Below are positions 1 through 9,628 of a DNA stretch of 51,029 bases, piece after piece. The DNA lies in contig WTGO01000066.1 in the NCBI GenBank assembly GCA_011523515.1, forward strand, positions 1 through 51,029. The letters are read 5' to 3'. The number at the start of each line of letters is the position of its first letter. The first letter of the stretch is position 1. The translations under genes and the position numbers were made by a program. Below the pieces are notes generated by a model that was given only the letters and a program-made list of their open reading frames with translations, did not search any database and was not told the DNA's origin. This DNA is from Chloroflexota bacterium. Its GTDB lineage: Bacteria; Chloroflexota; Anaerolineae; Aggregatilineales; Phototrophicaceae.

Positions 1-42
1 TCAATTCCGTTAGCATTATAGTGAACCAGTACCGGACAAGCC

Positions 43-163
43 TTGTAGGGGCGACTCTGTGAGTCGACCGTCACCATCAACGCGAATTTGTAGGGGCGAG
101 CCTCGGCTCGCCCGTCAAGCAGAATACCAACATAAACGGGCGACCTGATAGGTCGCCCTTACA
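43..163. repeat. Three tandem copies of a dispersed palindromic repeat
   Basis: Copies at about 43-72, 87-116 and, inverted, 135-163. The first two begin with the identical 12-mer TTGTAGGGGCGA and end in CCGTC. The inverted one begins ACGGGCGACC and ends TTACA. Each contains a short hairpin whose arm sequence differs: CGACTC/GAGTCG, then GGGCGAGCC/GGCTCGCCC (105-113), then GGGCGACCT/AGGTCGCCC (138-158). The outer motif is conserved while the arms covary, as in REP-like or MITE-like intergenic elements. They lie just downstream of the minus-strand permease gene and could act as its 3' end. A fourth sequence with the same 12-mer is at 36071-36082. Confidence 0.75.
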
Positions 164-193
164 TTTTGCGAACGGGCTCCAGCGGTGGGCGCG

Positions 194-1132
194 CTAACTC
201 CGATTCAGGCGCGGATCAAGCGCATCGCGCATGCCATCGCCCAGCAAGTTGAAACCGAGCACGGTGATCATGATGGCGATGCCGGGGAAGAAGACCAGGT
301 GCGGCGAGGTGAAGAGATAATTGCGCGATTCGCTGAGGATCTGGCCCCATTCCGGCGTCGGCGGCTGCGCGCCCAGCCCGAGGAAGGACAGCGCAGCAGC
401 ATCGAGAATGGCCGTGCCGACGCCGAGTGTGCCCTGCACGATTATGGGCGTGATGGCGTTAGGGAGGATATGGGCGAGCACGATGCGCAGCGGACTGGCG
501 CCCAGCGCGCGCTCGGCCACGACAAATTCCTGCTCTTTGAGCGAGAGCACGCTGGCGCGGGACAGGCGGGCGTACTGCGGGATAAAAGTGATAGTGATGC
601 CGAGCAGGGCGTTGGTCAAGCCGGGGCCGAGAATGGTGACGATTGAGATCGCCAGCAGCAGCGCCGGGAAGGCCAGCACCACATCCATCAGGCGCATGAT
701 GACGTTGTCCACGCGGCCGCCCATGAACCCGGCTGTGATGCCCAGCGCCGTGCCGGCGAAAATCGACAGGCTGATGGTGATGACGCCCACCGAGAGCGAT
801 GTGCGCGTGCCGTAGATGACGCGGCTGTAAAGATCGCGCGCGTTGAGGTCGAGGCCGAGTATGTGCTGCGGCTCTTCGCAGCCGAAGAGGGGGATGCAGG
901 GCGGTTTGCTGGGCAGGCGACCGGTCTCGCCCGGCACGCCGATCATGGTTTTGATCGGGTCATGCGTGGCGAAAACAGGCGCGGCGACGGCGATGACAAT
1001 CAGCGCGCCGATGATGATCGAGCCGAGCGCGGCTGACGGGCTGTGGCGCAAATTGCGCAGCGCTTCCAGCCAGAGACTGGCGGAACGATAGTTGGCTGCG
1101 GGCGCCAGATCGGCGGGTTGGGCGTTGGCCAT
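194..1132 (-). CDS. Peptide/nickel-type ABC transporter permease (DppC/OppC family)
   Basis: Inner-membrane permease of 312 aa, the second of the two channel subunits of a dipeptide/oligopeptide-type importer. A cytoplasmic N-terminus is followed by a first membrane helix near residues 35-55, an extracytoplasmic loop containing a Cys pair (PCIPLFGCEE), then four to five helices. The EAA-type loop that contacts the ATPase is visible as ERALGASPLRIVLAHILPN near residue 210. It lies 21 nt downstream of the DppB-like gene in the same orientation, so the two are one transcription unit. No ATPase or solute-binding protein gene is visible; they could lie beyond the left edge or elsewhere. The substrate cannot be told from the permease. 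Confidence 0.93.
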   Translation of the reverse strand: MANAQPADLAPAANYRSASLWLEALRNLRHSPSAALGSIIIGALIVIAVAAPVFATHDPIKTMIGVPGETGRLPSKPPCIPLFGCEEPQHILGLDLNARDLYSRVIYGTRTSLSVGVITISLSIFAGTALGITAGFMGGRVDNVIMRLMDVVLAFPALLLAISIVTILGPGLTNALLGITITFIPQYARLSRASVLSLKEQEFVVAERALGASPLRIVLAHILPNAITPIIVQGTLGVGTAILDAAALSFLGLGAQPPTPEWGQILSESRNYLFTSPHLVFFPGIAIMITVLGFNLLGDGMRDALDPRLNRS

Positions 1133-1153
1133 AAGTACGTCTTTCGCGCGCCG

Positions 1154-2230
1154 TTAGTTAAAACGAATGCGCGGATCAAGATAGCCGTAGAGCATATCGA
1201 CCACCATGTTGATGAGCACGAAGCCGGCCGCGATCACGACGGTGAAGCCTTGCACCAGCGTGTAATCGCGCGAGGTGATGCTATCGACCAGGGTGCGGCC
1301 GACGCCGGTCAGGCTGAAGATGGTCTCAGTCAACACAGCGCCGCTGATGACAAGCCCGAAGTTCAGTCCGATGACGGTGATGACTGGCAGCATGGCATTC
1401 TTCAGGGCGTGCTTGCCGACCACGCTGCGTTCGCGCAGGCCCTTGGCGCGCGCCGTGCGGACGTAGTCTTGGTTCAAGACTTCCAGTACGCTCGAGCGGC
1501 TCATGCGGGCGATGATGGCCAGGGGAATGGTGCCGACCGCCACCGCCGGCAAAATCAAGTGGCGCAGCGCGTCGATCAGCAGCTCGACGTTAAGCGTGAG
1601 CACAGCGTTCAGCGTGTTGATGCGCGAAATGAAGCGCAGGATGCCCAGCGGCTCTTCGCCCTCGGCGACCCAACCAAGTACGAGATAGAAAGGTTCCGGG
1701 TTCGCGCCCGGCGTCAAGCGTCCCGATGGCGGCAAGGCGAATGGCGTGTCCTTCAGCAGCACGGCGAACAGGTAGGCCAGCATGAGACCCAGCCAAAAGA
1801 CAGGCATGGAGACGCCGATATTGGCGCCGATCATGGTGCCGACATCCAGCGCGGATTTGTGGCGGTAGGCGCTCAACACGCCCAGGGGCACGCCAACGCT
1901 GATCGCGAATAGCAGCGCGAAAAAGCCTAGTTCGACCGTGGTCGGCAGCCGATCGACCAGCAGTTCCATCACCGGGCGATGGAAGCGCAGCGAGTCGCCC
2001 AGGTCGCCCTGAAGGAAATTGCGAATGTAGATGACAAGCTGAATGGGCGCGGGCTGATCGAGACCGTTGCGGCGGAAATAACTGTCGCAGATTTCTTTGG
2101 TGGCGCGTTCTCCGAGAACGGCCAGACAAGGGTCGCCCGGTATGGCGCGCGCCAGGGTAAACGTAACGATCAGGATGCCGAACAATACCGGCAGCGAGAA
2201 TGTCAGTCGCCTAAAGACGAATTTTAGCAT
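1154..2230 (-). CDS. Peptide/nickel-type ABC transporter permease (DppB/OppB family)
   Basis: Inner-membrane permease of 358 aa, partner of the DppC-like protein encoded next. The N-terminus MLKFVFRRLTFSLPVLFGIL followed by an ARAIPGDP segment is the classic DppB/OppB start. The EAA loop is seen as RTARAKGLRERSVVGKHALKNAMLP near residue 265. An insertion of about 60 residues (PPSGRLTPGANPEPFY onwards) lies between the middle helices, as in many longer DppB homologues. The upstream neighbour, glycerol kinase, is separated by 69 nt on the same strand and could be co-transcribed, but nothing ties the transporter to glycerol. Confidence 0.93.
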   Translation of the reverse strand: MLKFVFRRLTFSLPVLFGILIVTFTLARAIPGDPCLAVLGERATKEICDSYFRRNGLDQPAPIQLVIYIRNFLQGDLGDSLRFHRPVMELLVDRLPTTVELGFFALLFAISVGVPLGVLSAYRHKSALDVGTMIGANIGVSMPVFWLGLMLAYLFAVLLKDTPFALPPSGRLTPGANPEPFYLVLGWVAEGEEPLGILRFISRINTLNAVLTLNVELLIDALRHLILPAVAVGTIPLAIIARMSRSSVLEVLNQDYVRTARAKGLRERSVVGKHALKNAMLPVITVIGLNFGLVISGAVLTETIFSLTGVGRTLVDSITSRDYTLVQGFTVVIAAGFVLINMVVDMLYGYLDPRIRFN

Positions 2231-2299
2231 CAGATGATCCTGTCAAGCGCAGGCCTCAATCATAACCCGAAATCCGGCGCTGTCGAAGGGAGCGGCCAG

Positions 2300-3784
2300 C
2301 TAGTCCGACACCCAGTCGCGCGCGCGTTCGACGGCGCGCTGCCAGCCGGCGTAAAGCGACTCGCGCTGATCGGCGGACATGGCCGGCTCGAATTCGCGCT
2401 CCAGTTGCCACTGCCCGGCGATCTCGTCCTGTGATGTCCAAAACCCGGTCGCCAGGCCGGCGAGATAGGCCGCGCCCAAGGCGGTCGTCTCGGTGACCGC
2501 CGGGCGCTGCACGGGCACGCCCAGGATATCGGCTTGAAATTGCATCAGGAAATCGTTGACGACAGCACCGCCATCGACCTTGAGCGTATCGAGCGGCAAG
2601 CCCGAATCAGCCGACATGGCGTCAACCACATCGCGCGTCTGATAGGCGATCGACTCAAGCGTGGCGCGTACGATCTGCGCGCGTCCGCTGCCGCGGGTCA
2701 TGCCGACGATGGCGCCACGCGCGTATTGATCCCAGTATGGCGCGCCCAAGCCGACGAAAGCGGGCACCACGTAAACCCCGTCGCTGCTGTCGATGCTGGC
2801 GGCAATCGCCTCGCTTTCGGCGGCGTCGGCGAGCAGCTTCATTTCATCGCGTAGCCACTGCACGGCGGCGCCGGCCATGAAAATGCTGCCTTCCAGGGCA
2901 TATTGCAGCGCGCCCTCGCCGACCTGCCAGGCGACGGTGGTCAGCAGGTTGTTGGCCGAGGATTGCGGCCGGTCGCCGGTATTCATCAGCATAAAGCAGC
3001 CCGTGCCGTAAGTGTTCTTGGCCATGCCGGCCTGGTAGGCGGCCTGCCCGAAGGTGGCCGCTTGCTGGTCGCCCGCCATACCGGCGATGGGCAGCGCGGC
3101 CCCGAATAACTCGGTCCGCGTCTCGCCGTATAGCTGGCTAGAGGGGCGCGCTTCAGGCAGGATGGCGCGGGGAATGTTCAGTCGCTCGAGGATGGCCGGC
3201 GACCAGTCGCCGCGGTGAATGTCGAAAAGCATGGTGCGGGCGGCGTTGCTAACATCGGTGATATGCTGCGCGCCGCCGGTCAGCTTCCAGACCAGGTAGC
3301 TGTCGACCGTGCCGAATGCCAACTCGCCTGCATCGGCTTTTTCGCGCGCGCCGGCGACATTTTCCAGCAGCCAGGCGACTTTGGCGCCGGAGAAGTAGGC
3401 GTCGGTAACCAGTCCGGTTTCGCGCAGGATGGTCTGGTCGAAGCCCTCGGCTTTGAGCGCGTCGCAGAAGGCGGCGGTGCGGCGGTCTTGCCAGACGATG
3501 GCGTTGTGGATCGGCTGGCCGCTGAGCCGGTCCCAGATCAGGGTGGTTTCGCGCTGGTTGCTGATGCCGATGGCGGCGATTTCGGCCGGATCGTCCACGA
3601 TGTCTTGCGCGACGCCCAGCTGCGAGGCCCAGATTTCTCGCGGATCATGCTCAACCCAGCCGGGCTGCGGATAAATCTGGCGGAATTCAGTTTGAGCGCT
3701 GCGGACGACATTGCCGCCGTGGTCAAAGAGGATGGCGCGGGACGAAGTTGTGCCTTGATCGAGCGACAGAATATATTTTGCCAT
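2300..3784 (-). CDS. glpK: Glycerol kinase
   Basis: Cytoplasmic ATP-dependent kinase (494 aa, full family length) converting glycerol to sn-glycerol 3-phosphate. The FGGY-kinase phosphate-binding motif DQGTTSSR is at residues 9-16. WQDRRT and the [13 protein letters not shown] segment follow, and the C-terminal lobe carries [14 protein letters not shown] and [12 protein letters not shown]. The ATG gives the usual [16 protein letters not shown] start. No glycerol facilitator or glycerol-3-phosphate dehydrogenase gene is in the window, so it may be a stand-alone salvage enzyme. The 177-nt gap upstream (3785-3961) holds no gene; it probably contains the promoter, with a possible TTGACG box, but no clear -10. 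Confidence 0.97.
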   Translation of the reverse strand: MAKYILSLDQGTTSSRAILFDHGGNVVRSAQTEFRQIYPQPGWVEHDPREIWASQLGVAQDIVDDPAEIAAIGISNQRETTLIWDRLSGQPIHNAIVWQDRRTAAFCDALKAEGFDQTILRETGLVTDAYFSGAKVAWLLENVAGAREKADAGELAFGTVDSYLVWKLTGGAQHITDVSNAARTMLFDIHRGDWSPAILERLNIPRAILPEARPSSQLYGETRTELFGAALPIAGMAGDQQAATFGQAAYQAGMAKNTYGTGCFMLMNTGDRPQSSANNLLTTVAWQVGEGALQYALEGSIFMAGAAVQWLRDEMKLLADAAESEAIAASIDSSDGVYVVPAFVGLGAPYWDQYARGAIVGMTRGSGRAQIVRATLESIAYQTRDVVDAMSADSGLPLDTLKVDGGAVVNDFLMQFQADILGVPVQRPAVTETTALGAAYLAGLATGFWTSQDEIAGQWQLEREFEPAMSADQRESLYAGWQRAVERARDWVSD

Positions 3785-3961
3785 GCGCGAATTAGCCCTT
3801 TATCTGAGTCGTCAAGTCTTGCGAACATTTTAGCGCAAAGCTGCGGCGGATACTGCTACGGAATCGCGGTCGGAGGTGGGCGAGCCAAGGCTTACAGGCT
3901 TTCGATGACTTTGGAGACTCTTTTGAAATGGCAGGCATTCTTGTTACTGTGTCGGAGTCGC

Positions 3962-4381
3962 TTATGTGTCTTTAGCGCTCAGCCGAGACGCCAGCAGCAG
4001 GCCGACTCCCAGGCCGGCCAGCCCGCCCGCGACAGCCCAAATCGGCAGCCGCTCCAAAACCGCCAGCAGCATCTCGGCGGGATAATCGGGGAAAATGTGC
4101 GCGTGGCGGAGGTTTTTGAAGAGCATCAGCGCGGCTGTACACAAGGAGGCGAGAGCGCCGGCAAGCGCGCCGGCCAGCCCAATGTGAACGGCATCGCGGA
4201 ACAAGCCGGCCTTTGTACGTTGAATCAGCCACACTGTTAACGTTATCGACGAGAGCGCGCCCAGGGTGACTGCGGCGGTGGAGTCTTTATCTTCCGGGCC
4301 CGACCAGAGCAAAATTGCCAAGGCGGTTAGCAGCAGCGCGCCGCGCAACAGCTTTGCGCCGGAGCTTGTCCTTGGTTTCAT
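3962..4381 (-). CDS. Small four-helix membrane protein, unknown function
   Basis: I do not recognise this 139-aa protein. It has four hydrophobic stretches that look like membrane helices: LLRGALLLTALAILLW, TLGALSSITLTVWLI, IGLAGALAGALASLCTAALMLF and IWAVAGGLAGLGVGLLLA. The start at 4381 is chosen over a longer in-frame one because its ATG overlaps the TGA of the upstream GH13 gene (ATGA), which points to translational coupling. A role linked to the GH13 enzyme is possible but not shown by the sequence. Confidence 0.7.
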   Translation of the reverse strand: MKPRTSSGAKLLRGALLLTALAILLWSGPEDKDSTAAVTLGALSSITLTVWLIQRTKAGLFRDAVHIGLAGALAGALASLCTAALMLFKNLRHAHIFPDYPAEMLLAVLERLPIWAVAGGLAGLGVGLLLASRLSAKDT

Positions 4382-5928
4382 GACGACGGCGCGCCGCAGT
4401 CTTGGAAATGCAGAATCTGCGCGGAGCACGGCGGCACTTCGAACAACAGGCCAGCCTGCAGCACGGCGTCGCCGTCGTGGCGGACAAATGACTCATTGAG
4501 CACGTCATAAAGCCGCCAGCGCCGCACGGCCAATTGCGACATATCCGACAGGTCGAGCCGGGCGCGCGACCACTCGCTGCTGAGGTTGACCAAAACCAGG
4601 CGTATTCTCTTGGATTGTCTCCAGGTGTAGATGATCAGGTTGTTATGCGTATGGTCGTCGCTATGAATCGCCTGAGCCTCGCGTAATTCCCAGGCGCCGG
4701 TTCGGTAGATCTCACAACGGACTTCGTTGAGCAGGCGGCGGTAAAAGCGCGCTAGCAGGGGATGGCTGACTTCTTCAGCGCCGCGGTTGATTTGCACCGG
4801 CAGCTTGATGCGGCGTCCGCTGAGCTGGCCTTGATGCAGCAGCGCCGCGCCGGGCAGTGTACAGATCAGCGCTGCCGCCGCTCGCTGTCGGTCTTCGCCG
4901 AAAACCTCCATGGCGCGCCGCTCGTCATGATTTTCGATAAAGCGGATGTTGGAGCGCATAAAGTCCAGGTCCGCGCGCAGATGGGACTTGATTGCGTCGA
5001 TCTCGCCATTGGCGAGCCGGTCGTAGAGGCGCTTGTCGTAGGTGTAGTCGAAGCCTTGCCGCAGGAGTTCGTGCTCGAGATCCCAATACACCTCGGCCAT
5101 AAAGAGCATTTGCGGATGAGTGGCGCGCACGGCCGGGATGACCTCTTGCCAATAATCGCGCGCGGGCAAGGTGTAGGCGTCGCGCTTCCAGGTGTGGGCG
5201 AAAACCGAGTTTAGCATCAGCATGGCCATGTCGCAGCGGACGCCGTCGCACTGCCTGCCGATGTCGACCAAGGTAGTGATAGCCGCGCCCCGCAGGCCAG
5301 GGTGAAAGGCGTCCAGTTGCGCTGTATCAATCCAGGCCGGGAAGTAGGGATCGCGCCCGCGGGCGATCACCGCGCCGCTGCATTCGGCTGTATCAGTGGC
5401 GAAGAAATCACTGGGCTGCCGTTTGAGATCCTCGCCCGCGCCCCTAACAAAGTACTCCGGATGCTGGTGGGTCCAGTGATGATCGGTGGCGACGTGATTG
5501 GGCACGAAATCCAGGATCAGCTTGATGCCCAGGCGGCGTAGCTCGTCGCGGAATAGCGCCAGTCCCTCGCGGCCGCCCAGCTCGCGCTCGACCTGATAAT
5601 CGCGAATGGCATAGGCCGAGCCAGGCACATCGGCGTCAGTGACATCGGGCAGGGCCCGGCGGTACTCGTGCAGATAATTGAGGGCGCTGCTGCGTGTGGC
5701 TTTGCCGCGATGCCAGACGCCCATCAGCCAGACGGCGTCAAAGCCCCAGGCGGCTAACTCCGCGAGCTCGGCAGCGGGCACATTCGCCAAGCTGATTTGG
5801 CGCTGATACTTGCTGCTCAGGCGGCGCAGCCAGACCCAGGTATTGATCTCGTAGATGAGAGGATGCGCTGGCCATTCGCTGGATGAACGCTCGGCTGGAT
5901 TGGCGCGGATGTCTTGCAGCAGGCTCAT
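4378..5928 (-). CDS. GH13 alpha-amylase-family glycosidase
   Basis: Predicted cytoplasmic alpha-glucan enzyme of 516 aa with no signal peptide. The four GH13 regions are present in order: DFVPNH (140-145), DGVRCDMAM with nucleophile Asp233, MAEVYW with acid/base Glu279, and FIENHDERR with Asp335. The N-terminus (HPLIYEINTWVWLRRLS) resembles amylase-family proteins that act on intracellular glucans or trehalose-like substrates. The C-terminal about 100 residues form the usual beta-sandwich. Hydrolase versus transferase activity, and the substrate, cannot be assigned from these motifs. The stop overlaps the start of the small membrane protein gene. Confidence 0.92.
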   Translation of the reverse strand: MSLLQDIRANPAERSSSEWPAHPLIYEINTWVWLRRLSSKYQRQISLANVPAAELAELAAWGFDAVWLMGVWHRGKATRSSALNYLHEYRRALPDVTDADVPGSAYAIRDYQVERELGGREGLALFRDELRRLGIKLILDFVPNHVATDHHWTHQHPEYFVRGAGEDLKRQPSDFFATDTAECSGAVIARGRDPYFPAWIDTAQLDAFHPGLRGAAITTLVDIGRQCDGVRCDMAMLMLNSVFAHTWKRDAYTLPARDYWQEVIPAVRATHPQMLFMAEVYWDLEHELLRQGFDYTYDKRLYDRLANGEIDAIKSHLRADLDFMRSNIRFIENHDERRAMEVFGEDRQRAAAALICTLPGAALLHQGQLSGRRIKLPVQINRGAEEVSHPLLARFYRRLLNEVRCEIYRTGAWELREAQAIHSDDHTHNNLIIYTWRQSKRIRLVLVNLSSEWSRARLDLSDMSQLAVRRWRLYDVLNESFVRHDGDAVLQAGLLFEVPPCSAQILHFQDCGAPSS

Positions 5929-6010
5929 TGAAGTTGGGCAGCAGTTTGGTTGGCGAGATAGCCATCAGTCTAGCAACGAACGCCAGCGAATCCAATCGGA
6001 ATTCGCGGCC

Positions 6011-6769
6011 TCAGGCGCCGGCGGCGGAGAGATGCTGCAGCGTCAAGCGATAGAAGCGCTCGGTTGCTTGCTCGTGCACGGCATGGCCGCAGTCGAATAG
6101 TTCCAGCCGGCCGCTAGCGACCTTGTCGATGAATCGCTGCCCATATTGCCACGGGTTGAGTTTGTCTGCGCGCCCGAGCATGATGATCAGCGGGCAGATG
6201 ATGTTCGACGCCCGGCTGAGGCTGACATCGCCGCCGGCGTCAATCGTGCGGGTCATGGCGCGCACCCATTCGCCGGTGAACTTGGCCGCGTCGCTAAAGC
6301 CGTGGAGGCGCATCTCGTCGTCTGTGATCCAGTCGCCCGGATACATGCGCTGAAAGACGGGCCGCAGCTCGGGCCCGAAGCTGCCGATGGCGCCGATTGC
6401 GATGCAAGAGGCGATGCGCGCCGGGTGTGTGCCGGCGGCGATCAGCGCGATTTCGCCACCATCCGAATAGCCGATCAGATGCGCCTGATCGATGTCCCGG
6501 GCGTCCATGAAGGCGATGAGGTCAGCGCAGTCGCGTTCGTAAAAGTTATCGGGGAAGTCGCGCGGTTTGGGCAGCGACTCGCCGTATCCGCGCATGGTTA
6601 AGCCGATGACGCGATAATCTTGTTCGCGCAGCCAGTCCATCACCTGGCCCAGGTGGATGCGCGCGGTTCCCAGCATGCCGTGCAGCAATATCACGGGGGT
6701 CCGGTCGCCGTCCGGCAGCGTGTCTTCGTAGTGCAGCGCGGCGCCCGTGCTCAGCCTCGCCAGCGGCAT
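6011..6769 (-). CDS. Alpha/beta-fold hydrolase
   Basis: Cytoplasmic 252-aa hydrolase with a complete catalytic triad. The oxyanion-hole motif is HGML (30-33), the nucleophile elbow GYSDGG has Ser102, the likely acid is Asp202 (GRADKLNPW) and the His is His229 (DCGHAVHEQ). The overall order resembles lipase-, esterase- or haloalkane-dehalogenase-like members of the superfamily. The substrate is unknown. It sits 21 nt downstream of lon on the same strand, so co-transcription is likely. A paralogous fold occurs at 37651-38538. Confidence 0.9.
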   Translation of the reverse strand: MPLARLSTGAALHYEDTLPDGDRTPVILLHGMLGTARIHLGQVMDWLREQDYRVIGLTMRGYGESLPKPRDFPDNFYERDCADLIAFMDARDIDQAHLIGYSDGGEIALIAAGTHPARIASCIAIGAIGSFGPELRPVFQRMYPGDWITDDEMRLHGFSDAAKFTGEWVRAMTRTIDAGGDVSLSRASNIICPLIIMLGRADKLNPWQYGQRFIDKVASGRLELFDCGHAVHEQATERFYRLTLQHLSAAGA

Positions 6770-6790
6770 GCGGCTTCCTCCCGGCCGGGG

Positions 6791-9301
6791 TCAATTGATA
6801 GCGATTTGTGGCTCGCTATGAAAGACGGGCGGCACGTCGACCAAGGCGATATCGAGCACGTCGTCCAGGTGATCCACCAGAACGAAATCTAGATCGTCGC
6901 GCACATCATCGGGCACATCGTCCAAATCGTTCTCGTTCTTGCGCGGCAGGATGACGGTGTCCGCGCCCAGGCGATGGGCCGCCAGCACCTTGTCTTTGAT
7001 GCCGCCGACAGGCAGCACCTGTCCGCTTAGCGTCAGTTCGCCGGTCATGGCGATATTGCTCTTGGCTGTGCGCCCGGTGAGTAGGGAAGCCAGGGCGGTG
7101 GCCATAGTGACGCCTGCGCTGGGGCCGTCTTTGGGCACGGCGCCCGCCGGCACATGCAAATGGATGTCGTAGTCGTTATAGAAGGCCGGGTCGACGCCAA
7201 GCTGCTCGGCCCGCGACCGGGCGAAGCTGAAAGCGATCCTGGCGCTCTCTTGCATGACTTCGCCCAGTTGGCCGGTGTATTCGAAGCCCTTGCCGCCTTT
7301 CATCTTGGTGGCTTCGATGAATAGGGCATCGCCGCCGACCGGCGTCCAGGCCAGGCCGGTGGCCACGCCCGGTATTTCGGTACGGTCTTGCAATTCGCTG
7401 CGATACCCGTAGCGCGCCTTGCCCAGCAGTTCCTTGACCGCCTCGCCGTCCACCTCCCGCTTTTCCAGCTCGCCTTCCGCGATCTGAGTGACGACCTTGC
7501 GGGCGGCTTTGCCGATTTCCCGCTCCAGGCTGCGCACGCCCGCCTCGCGGGTGTAATCGCGGATGATCTGCAGCAGGGCCTCGTCGCTGAACTCGAGCTC
7601 GTCGGCGTACAGGCCGTTTTCGCGCCGTTGCCGCGGGACCAGGTATTGCGCCGCGATGGCCAGCTTTTCCAGCTCGGTATAGCCGCTCAGTTGAATCACT
7701 TCCATGCGGTCTCTTAGCGGACCGGGGATGGTATCGAGCGAGTTGGCGGTGGTGATGAACATGACATCGCTCAGGTCAAAGGCGACATCGAGATAGTGAT
7801 CGCGGAATTCGGCGTTCTGTTCCGGATCGAGAACTTCCAGCAGGGCGGAGCCGGGGTCGCCGCGAAAGTCGCGGCCGAGCTTGTCGATTTCGTCGAGCAT
7901 GATCAGCGGATTGCGCGATTTGGCGCGGCGAATCGCTTGAATGATGCGGCCGGGCATGGCGCCGACGTAGGTGCGGCGGAAACCGCGAATCTCGGCTTCG
8001 TCGCGGATGCCGCCCAGGCTCATGCGGATGAATTCGCGGCCCATGGCGCGGGCGATTGATGCGCCCAGCGAGGTCTTGCCGACGCCGGGTGGGCCGACAA
8101 AGAGCAATATCGCGCCGGAACGATCGCGCCGCACGGGGTCAAAATTGTCGCCCTCGGCAAATTCGTCTTCACGATCGGCGCGGAGTTTGCGCACGGCCAG
8201 AAATTCTAGGATGCGCTCCTTGACATCGCGCAAGCCATAGTGATCTTCGTCCAGAATTTGGCGCGCCACGGCGATGTCGAGTTTGTCTTCGGTGCGCTCG
8301 TTCCAGGGCAGGCTGCAGATCCAGTCCAGGTAGGTGCGGATGACGCCATATTCGGCGGCGGCGACCGAGAGCTTGGACAGGCGGCTTAGCTCGCGCTCGG
8401 CTTCTCGCCGCGCTTCCTCCGGCATATCGGCTGCTTCGATCAGCTCGCGGAAGCGCTCAACTTCCTGTTGATCATCGTCTTCTTCCAGTTCGCGCTGGAT
8501 GGCCTTCATCTGCTCGCGCAAGTAGTAGTCGCGCTGCGATTTTTCCATCTCCTGCTGCGCGTCCTCCTGGATCTTGCGCCCCAGCGACAGCACATCGTAT
8601 TCTTTGCTGAGCAGCTGCAGCAGGTGGCGAATTTTGTCGCCGACGTTGTTCATCTCGAGCAGGCGCTGCGCGTCGTCCAGCTCGATGCGGACATAAGTAG
8701 CAATGGAATATACCAGCTGCAGCGGGTCTTCAACGTTGATGGCATTGCTGACCAATTCTTGCGGAATGCTGGGCACCAGCTCGGCCAGCGCGCTGAAGCG
8801 GTCCACCACGCTGCGCACCATCGCTTCCATCTCGATGTCGTCGGCGAAGACGACATCATCTTCGGGAATGCGGGTCACGCGCGCCTTCAGATACGGCGAA
8901 GTCTCGATGAATTCGTCAATTTGGATGCGCTGCAGTCCCTGGATGAGCAGGCGCACCGTGCCATCGGGGGTGCGGAAGAGGCGATGGATGGTAGCCAGCG
9001 TGCCAATCATCTGTACTTGATCCGGACCTGGGGTGCCCAGGCTGGGGTCTTTGGACGCGACCAAGCCGACCATGCGATTGCCGGCCACCACATCATCGAC
9101 GAGCTGGATGCTGCGCTCCTGGCCGACGGTCAGTGGAATGGCGGTTTGCGGATAGACCACCAACCCGCGCAAGGGCAGAATCGGCAATTCCTCCGGCAGG
9201 TCTATCGCCGTGCCTTCGTCCTCCAACTCCTCGGTGAGCGCGAAATTGACGCTATCTTGCGGCGCATCGCTATCGGCCAACAAGACTTCCCAATATGTCA
9301 T
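6791..9301 (-). CDS. lon: ATP-dependent protease Lon
   Basis: LonA-type AAA+ serine protease of 836 aa that degrades misfolded and regulatory proteins in the cytoplasm. The N-terminal substrate-binding domain begins [13 protein letters not shown]. Walker A is GPPGVGKTS (about 403-411) and Walker B is MLDEID (about 468-473). The catalytic Ser-Lys dyad is in PKDGPSAG (Ser about 728) and GGIKDK (Lys about 769). The start at 9301 is preferred over one 14 codons upstream because GAGGAA lies 8 nt before it. It is divergent from the microprotein/L,D-transpeptidase unit. I saw no CIRCE-type element in the intergenic region (9302-9538). Confidence 0.98.
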   Translation of the reverse strand: MTYWEVLLADSDAPQDSVNFALTEELEDEGTAIDLPEELPILPLRGLVVYPQTAIPLTVGQERSIQLVDDVVAGNRMVGLVASKDPSLGTPGPDQVQMIGTLATIHRLFRTPDGTVRLLIQGLQRIQIDEFIETSPYLKARVTRIPEDDVVFADDIEMEAMVRSVVDRFSALAELVPSIPQELVSNAINVEDPLQLVYSIATYVRIELDDAQRLLEMNNVGDKIRHLLQLLSKEYDVLSLGRKIQEDAQQEMEKSQRDYYLREQMKAIQRELEEDDDQQEVERFRELIEAADMPEEARREAERELSRLSKLSVAAAEYGVIRTYLDWICSLPWNERTEDKLDIAVARQILDEDHYGLRDVKERILEFLAVRKLRADREDEFAEGDNFDPVRRDRSGAILLFVGPPGVGKTSLGASIARAMGREFIRMSLGGIRDEAEIRGFRRTYVGAMPGRIIQAIRRAKSRNPLIMLDEIDKLGRDFRGDPGSALLEVLDPEQNAEFRDHYLDVAFDLSDVMFITTANSLDTIPGPLRDRMEVIQLSGYTELEKLAIAAQYLVPRQRRENGLYADELEFSDEALLQIIRDYTREAGVRSLEREIGKAARKVVTQIAEGELEKREVDGEAVKELLGKARYGYRSELQDRTEIPGVATGLAWTPVGGDALFIEATKMKGGKGFEYTGQLGEVMQESARIAFSFARSRAEQLGVDPAFYNDYDIHLHVPAGAVPKDGPSAGVTMATALASLLTGRTAKSNIAMTGELTLSGQVLPVGGIKDKVLAAHRLGADTVILPRKNENDLDDVPDDVRDDLDFVLVDHLDDVLDIALVDVPPVFHSEPQIAIN

Positions 9302-9538
9302 GAATGCTGTTCCTCGATGTATATGGTCAGGCAGCCGACCCATGTTGCGCTCGCCTCACCAACTGATTGGTCGGTATCCCGCGGCGAAGTCGGTCGCGCG
9401 GCGGTTTCGCAATCTTCTGCTCGGCTGCTCACCTTACTTTACATACAGACGCGTAAAAATGATATCAGCGTTCGCTTGGGACGAGAATTTTTGATACGTT
9501 TCTAAGACTTGCGCCCGTCTGCGTCTGGAGGAAATCAA

Positions 9539-9628
9539 TTGTCCGGCCATCTAATTTGCCCCTTTTGCCGGCATGAATACAATGAATACACGGAGAATTG
9601 TCGGCTGTGCAGGAAGACCAGGCTATGA
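9539..9628 (+). CDS. 29-aa zinc-ribbon microprotein, coupled to the L,D-transpeptidase gene
   Basis: A short gene starting with TTG, six bases after an excellent ribosome-binding site (GGAGGA, 9527-9532). It encodes 29 residues dominated by two Cys pairs, CPFC (residues 7-10) and CRLC (21-24), separated by 10 residues, ending in a basic tail RKTRL. This is the spacing of a minimal treble-clef or zinc-ribbon fold. Its TGA (9626-9628) overlaps the ATG of the downstream transpeptidase gene (ATGA), the coupling geometry seen repeatedly among real genes in this window. Function unknown. It could be a regulator or simply a coupling ORF for the transpeptidase. Confidence 0.7.
   Translation: MSGHLICPFCRHEYNEYTENCRLCRKTRL

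Noticed and set aside
43..163. CRISPR array
   Set aside because: Only three units, one inverted, with variable hairpin arms and irregular spacing, and no cas genes.
1043..1912. 289-codon plus-strand ORF opposite the permease genes
   Set aside because: Spans two genes antisense, rich in His/Asp/Gln, with no motif.
194..2230. Orphan ABC permease pair as a novel system
   Set aside because: The missing ATPase and binding protein could lie beyond the left edge, so their absence means nothing here.
3215..4240. 341-codon plus-strand ORF opposite glycerol kinase
   Set aside because: It is antisense to a clearly real gene, has no recognisable domain or ribosome-binding site, and runs through the intergenic region; a product of high GC content.
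8468..9505. 345-codon plus-strand ORF opposite lon
   Set aside because: Antisense shadow of the lon reading frame with His/Gln-rich composition and no family features.
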